A stretch of 64,000 bases of DNA from Chitinophaga pendula (GTDB lineage Bacteria > Bacteroidota > Bacteroidia > Chitinophagales > Chitinophagaceae): assembly GCF_020386615.1 (NCBI RefSeq), contig NZ_CP077769.1:3720001-3784000 (forward strand), written 5' to 3'. The position numbers and the translations under genes were made by a program. Below are positions 60,775-64,000 of this stretch, in pieces (position 1 is the stretch's first letter; the number at the start of each line of letters is the position of its first letter). The notes beneath the pieces were generated by a model, which did no database searches, had not been told where the DNA came from, and worked only from the letters and a program-made list of their open reading frames with translations.

Positions 60775-63639
60775 TCAAAATGCGGGAGCCAGGTATTTTT
60801 CATCTGCCAGGTAACGTATCAAGGCTGTTTTTGTCAGTTGATATCTAAATGATGCGGTGTCCTCCTCCTGTTGTTGCATTGCTTCTCTCCATGGGAAGTA
60901 GTAGGATTCGAATTCGTGCATAGCGGCTACTCCCAGCCATTTGTATGTCAATTTTATTTGTGCCGGCGTGTTTTCCTTTATGAGTTCCTGTGCAGCCACT
61001 CTGAATTCGGGTACCTGGAATCTTGCCGGCCAAGCGGGGAACAACATCGACATTCTGAATTTGAAGAAGTCTTCATTCAGGATATTCCGATCATCATGTT
61101 TTACATAGTACTGTATCTGTCTTTGATGCTCCGGATGTTGATTAAGTTCTGTCAGGTTAAACAACAATTCTTCTATTGTATTAATGGCTATGTGACGTAG
61201 TTCTTCGTCCTGAAAATGTCCGCGGGTGATAACGATTGAGTGATTACCTACTCTCATATATATTTTACAACGATCGCTCCAGCGGTCGAATATTTCTACG
61301 GCGGTATCTTCTGTCTGTGCGGGAAATTGGGCTATAAGCTGCTGCACCAGCTCCTCTCTTTTTTCGAATGACATCCATTCCACCTGTGTCATTAAACGTC
61401 TCCCATCTTTATTCAATATTCTGAATCCAAATGCCTTATCATCGAGATGTGGGCGTAGCAACAGGTGTTCTACGACGTAGAATCCTTCTGAGCTAACACT
61501 GATCTGTTGCAGTTGCCGGATCATGTGTTTGAGTGCCTTTGTTGCCTGATCTTTATTGCGTTCTCTGATGACGGCGGTCCATACTGGTTGTTTTTCCTGT
61601 TTATAGATCACCAGGTATTCTTTGTTTTCTTCGTCAGATATAATACGATAGTTTGCCAGGTCAAGGCCCATCCTGAGGAAAGATAGCGGTTGTTGTCCAT
61701 AATCGTAGCGGCGGTCTGCATGCCTATGTTCGGGCACCAGCACCCTGATATCTTCTTCTTTTTGTTGATAGATGCGTTCTGACCAGATAGCGGGTGTATC
61801 TGTTGTACGGCCGACTACTGCGACTTTCCAGGCTGGGGTATCAAATACGGCTGTCAGCGGTTGTTGTTTATCGCTGGTGATGTGTAATAGTTTATACAGC
61901 AGTGTATCGTATCCTGGCAGGGGTTCTCTTCCATCATACCGGAGATAGTTATATGATTGTACGCGTTTGCTGGTCAATCCGGTTACGTGAGTCAGTATAT
62001 CGGATTTCCATTTCAGCGCAGCATTGATCCTTTTGCTGCCGGTTCTGGTGATATAGAATTGTTCGTATAATACTACAAAATATTTATGCAGCTGGATATT
62101 AAAGCGAGCGAGCAGGTGGTCGAGTATTTTGTGTTTGCGTTGACGGTAGGTGAGATCTGATTCCAACCCCTGTTTTAATGCTCTGACGTATTCGTTATTC
62201 TTATCTGCCATAAATGATTCCCATCCTGTGCTTGTCTTATCTGTACCTTTATTGTTAAAGGCCTGCAATAGTTCATTTATATAAGGCACATCGTAGAGCG
62301 GTTGAACGGCATAGGTAGCGGGGTACAGATCATCGGTAACGGGTGCGAAGAAGTCTCCTATCTGTTGCAGCTGAGCGAGGTAGTTTGCCATCAGTTGTTC
62401 GAAGAAGAGCAGGTATGCTTTCAATTGTCTGGCCTGTGCCTGTTCTGGCAGCGGTGCATCTTTGGGCAAGCGGTTATATTCGCCGGTGTGATAGATGTGT
62501 GGGAACAGGTGTTGTATGGAATGATAGGTACCGATATCGCGATATTGTCCATTCAGGGACAGTAGCAGGTTGCCGGTTCGCTGGCCTACAAAGTTACGTT
62601 TTGCCACGATCTTCACCTGTTGATAAGTATTCCAGAATGCAGCATCTTTACTCCGTTCTTCATATTTATCGCTAAATATCCGGATATCATGCATTTCAGA
62701 GGATATTCGAATAAAGGGATAATGTTGTTCTTTTACATCGATTGGTCTGCTGGTGTATTGTCCATCTTCGCCGGCGATGAGCAGCGATTTCACTTTAATA
62801 ACGCCATCTACCATTGATACGGCTTTGATCAATTCTGCGGGATCTACTCTTTTTATACGCGGTTTGAGGTCGGTATCGATTACAAATCCTTTTCGCAGCA
62901 GCGGGCCGGTATATATATGTTCTATGGATACTCCCATGTGTAATAGTTCTGTTTCTGTAAAGAACCGTACGGGAGGGTGTATAGTAAATTCGAATGCATT
63001 GCAGATCTTGGCGGTGATGGCCTGGGCGTCTTTTCGCCAGTCTACCATTACCTCTGCTTTAATATAGATATCCTGCGGGATGAGGAGCCTGGGTGTTTCG
63101 AAGTCATGTGCTATATTACGATGTGTATGCAGGCATTCTTTAACCAAATTGATAACGGCTTCTGCAGCAGAGGGATTTTCCTGCAGCCGCACGGCGGTTT
63201 CATCTTCTGCCTGTACAAAAACCTTGAACAGTCCTTTATCACAACCTGCCCTGGTGTTATTGGCAGTTGGTTGTTCTATCCATATATTTTCTATCTGATC
63301 AATTTCATCCAGCACCAGTTTGCGATAATCGTTGGCGGTGACTGGTCCGGAAGTCAGGATATCTGCTTTAGTAAAGAAGCTATGGAGTTTTCCATCTATC
63401 TTTCCATGTTTGTCGGCCAGGATATCTTCTATTGGAAAATCTGTTTTGTAACCCAGGTCTGTGATGGCATAACACAGGTGTTCGAGGATGGTGATCCCCG
63501 GGTCATGGATATTGTAATCTGTCCATATTCTGCCGGATAGTTCCTGTACTTTTTCTATAGCCTTTTTACGCAGGAAGGCATAGTCTGTAGAGGGAGGTCC
63601 GGGTATACGTTCCAGTTGTACAGGTTTAATAGCTGTCAT
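60775..63639 (-). CDS. eCIS baseplate protein, J-like
   Basis: The 954 aa protein begins MTAIKPVQLERIPGPPSTDYAFLR. It then has DYNIHDPGITILEHLCYAITDLGYKTDFPIEDIL (about 41-74), the HDPGxTLLE-type signature of phage and eCIS baseplate J-family proteins. VTANDYRKLVLDEID leads into a long region of alpha/beta modules. J-like proteins form the wedge of the baseplate; in PVC-type clusters two of them (Pvc11, Pvc12) occur, and which one this corresponds to is unresolved. The gene is 4 nt upstream of the tape-measure gene. Confidence 0.85.
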   Translation of the reverse strand: MTAIKPVQLERIPGPPSTDYAFLRKKAIEKVQELSGRIWTDYNIHDPGITILEHLCYAITDLGYKTDFPIEDILADKHGKIDGKLHSFFTKADILTSGPVTANDYRKLVLDEIDQIENIWIEQPTANNTRAGCDKGLFKVFVQAEDETAVRLQENPSAAEAVINLVKECLHTHRNIAHDFETPRLLIPQDIYIKAEVMVDWRKDAQAITAKICNAFEFTIHPPVRFFTETELLHMGVSIEHIYTGPLLRKGFVIDTDLKPRIKRVDPAELIKAVSMVDGVIKVKSLLIAGEDGQYTSRPIDVKEQHYPFIRISSEMHDIRIFSDKYEERSKDAAFWNTYQQVKIVAKRNFVGQRTGNLLLSLNGQYRDIGTYHSIQHLFPHIYHTGEYNRLPKDAPLPEQAQARQLKAYLLFFEQLMANYLAQLQQIGDFFAPVTDDLYPATYAVQPLYDVPYINELLQAFNNKGTDKTSTGWESFMADKNNEYVRALKQGLESDLTYRQRKHKILDHLLARFNIQLHKYFVVLYEQFYITRTGSKRINAALKWKSDILTHVTGLTSKRVQSYNYLRYDGREPLPGYDTLLYKLLHITSDKQQPLTAVFDTPAWKVAVVGRTTDTPAIWSERIYQQKEEDIRVLVPEHRHADRRYDYGQQPLSFLRMGLDLANYRIISDEENKEYLVIYKQEKQPVWTAVIRERNKDQATKALKHMIRQLQQISVSSEGFYVVEHLLLRPHLDDKAFGFRILNKDGRRLMTQVEWMSFEKREELVQQLIAQFPAQTEDTAVEIFDRWSDRCKIYMRVGNHSIVITRGHFQDEELRHIAINTIEELLFNLTELNQHPEHQRQIQYYVKHDDRNILNEDFFKFRMSMLFPAWPARFQVPEFRVAAQELIKENTPAQIKLTYKWLGVAAMHEFESYYFPWREAMQQQEEDTASFRYQLTKTALIRYLADEKYLAPAF

Positions 63640-63667
63640 AACGTATCATTTTTCGGATAGTTCCTGT

Positions 63668-64000
63668 TTAGTAGTAATATTCATCCGGCAGGAATTGTTC
63701 ATCGCTCCATAGTCTGGCTATCTGGTAGTATACATCTATGCCAGCGCCATAGTTGCTATTGGTGCGCAGTTGCAGCTCATAATTATGTGTATGACCTTTT
63801 TTCCAACGTAGTTTTATTTTATTCCAGCAGAATCCGAAGAAGGCACAGCTTTGGCGGACTTTATTATGTCGTCCGCCGAAGGCGCTGACAGCATAGGCAT
63901 GCATCATGGCGAAGCGGCCGGTACCTTTTTTGCCGGTCCGGGCGATCACTTCAAAAGCCTGACAATTGTCCAGGTCGGCCAGGATGGTTTGCCATTTGCC
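63668..64000 (-). CDS. C-terminal part of an eCIS-linked protein, cut by window edge
   Basis: The frame is open to the right window edge (111 codons including the stop), so the gene continues beyond. The C-terminus reads KWQTILADLDNCQAFEVIARTG, then GRFAMMHAYAVSAFGGR and WNKIKLRWKKGHTHNYELQLRT. It ends with YYQIARLWSDEQFLPDEYYY. An internal GTG at 63949 is not a credible start. It is 28 nt upstream of the baseplate gene and probably in the same operon. I do not recognise the domain with certainty; a structural or fibre-associated role is possible. Confidence 0.6.
   Translation of the reverse strand, partial: GKWQTILADLDNCQAFEVIARTGKKGTGRFAMMHAYAVSAFGGRHNKVRQSCAFFGFCWNKIKLRWKKGHTHNYELQLRTNSNYGAGIDVYYQIARLWSDEQFLPDEYYY

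Overview
The window comes from a Bacteroidota genome, most likely family Chitinophagaceae and close to Chitinophaga. Pointers are two ECF sigma/FecR/SusC/SusD operons, a secreted protease with a type IX secretion (T9SS) C-terminal sorting domain, many lipoproteins with short Bacteroidota-style lipoboxes, starts with little Shine-Dalgarno sequence, and a lysine 4-hydroxylase of the type characterised from Chitinophaga and Flavobacterium. No rRNA, tRNA, CRISPR array, IS element or prophage was recognised.

Layout. (1) 1-9222, all minus strand: an NIS (NRPS-independent) siderophore operon. Read 5' to 3' it holds a 2-oxoglutarate-dependent L-lysine 4-hydroxylase-like enzyme, a 43-codon small ORF, a tandem-GNAT acyltransferase, a PLP decarboxylase, two IucA/IucC synthetases, and a prolyl-oligopeptidase cut by the window edge. 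The inferred route is lysine to hydroxylysine to hydroxylated cadaverine to acylated amine to carboxylate-linked siderophore. No flavin N-hydroxylase, exporter or receptor lies in the window. (2) 9.7-17.2 kb: housekeeping and accessory genes (GT2 glycosyltransferase, DUF4394 lipoprotein, metallo-beta-lactamase-fold hydrolase, FAD oxidoreductase, lipase lipoprotein, NTF2-like protein). (3) 17.4-18.1 kb: three tandem genes for 60-63 aa peptides with canonical double-glycine leaders and a shared six-cysteine core. This is the least familiar part of the window and the best candidate for something undescribed. (4) 18.1-19.5 kb: an ECF41-type sigma factor with a fused SnoaL-like regulatory domain, its AhpD-like partner gene, and a matching promoter between them. 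(5) 19.7-36.7 kb: FtsX-type permease, a deletion scar joining remnants of an oxidoreductase and its divergent HxlR regulator, a T9SS metalloprotease, a PI-PLC-like lipoprotein, an Fpg/Nei protein without its zinc finger, two HExxH lipoproteins, an AraC regulator, a small gene broken by two in-frame stops, a secreted adenosine deaminase, an NmrA-like protein, two DinB-fold proteins, an HhH protein and an aldose-1-epimerase homologue.

(6) 36.9-39.8 kb: DUF5077/DUF3472 lipoprotein, SDR reductase, a hypothetical protein and a VOC protein. (7) 39.9-47.3 kb: sigma/FecR/SusC/SusD plus a glycerophosphodiester phosphodiesterase, a plausible glycerophosphodiester uptake and cleavage locus. (8) 48.3-55.3 kb: a second sigma/FecR/SusC/SusD set, whose SusC carries an STN signalling domain and which has no linked enzyme. 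(9) 55.3-64 kb, minus strand: the 3' end of an extracellular contractile injection system (eCIS) cluster: AAA+ ATPase, giant tape-measure protein, baseplate J-like protein, and a protein running off the right edge.

Family assignments come from reading motifs and translations by eye. No database search was possible.
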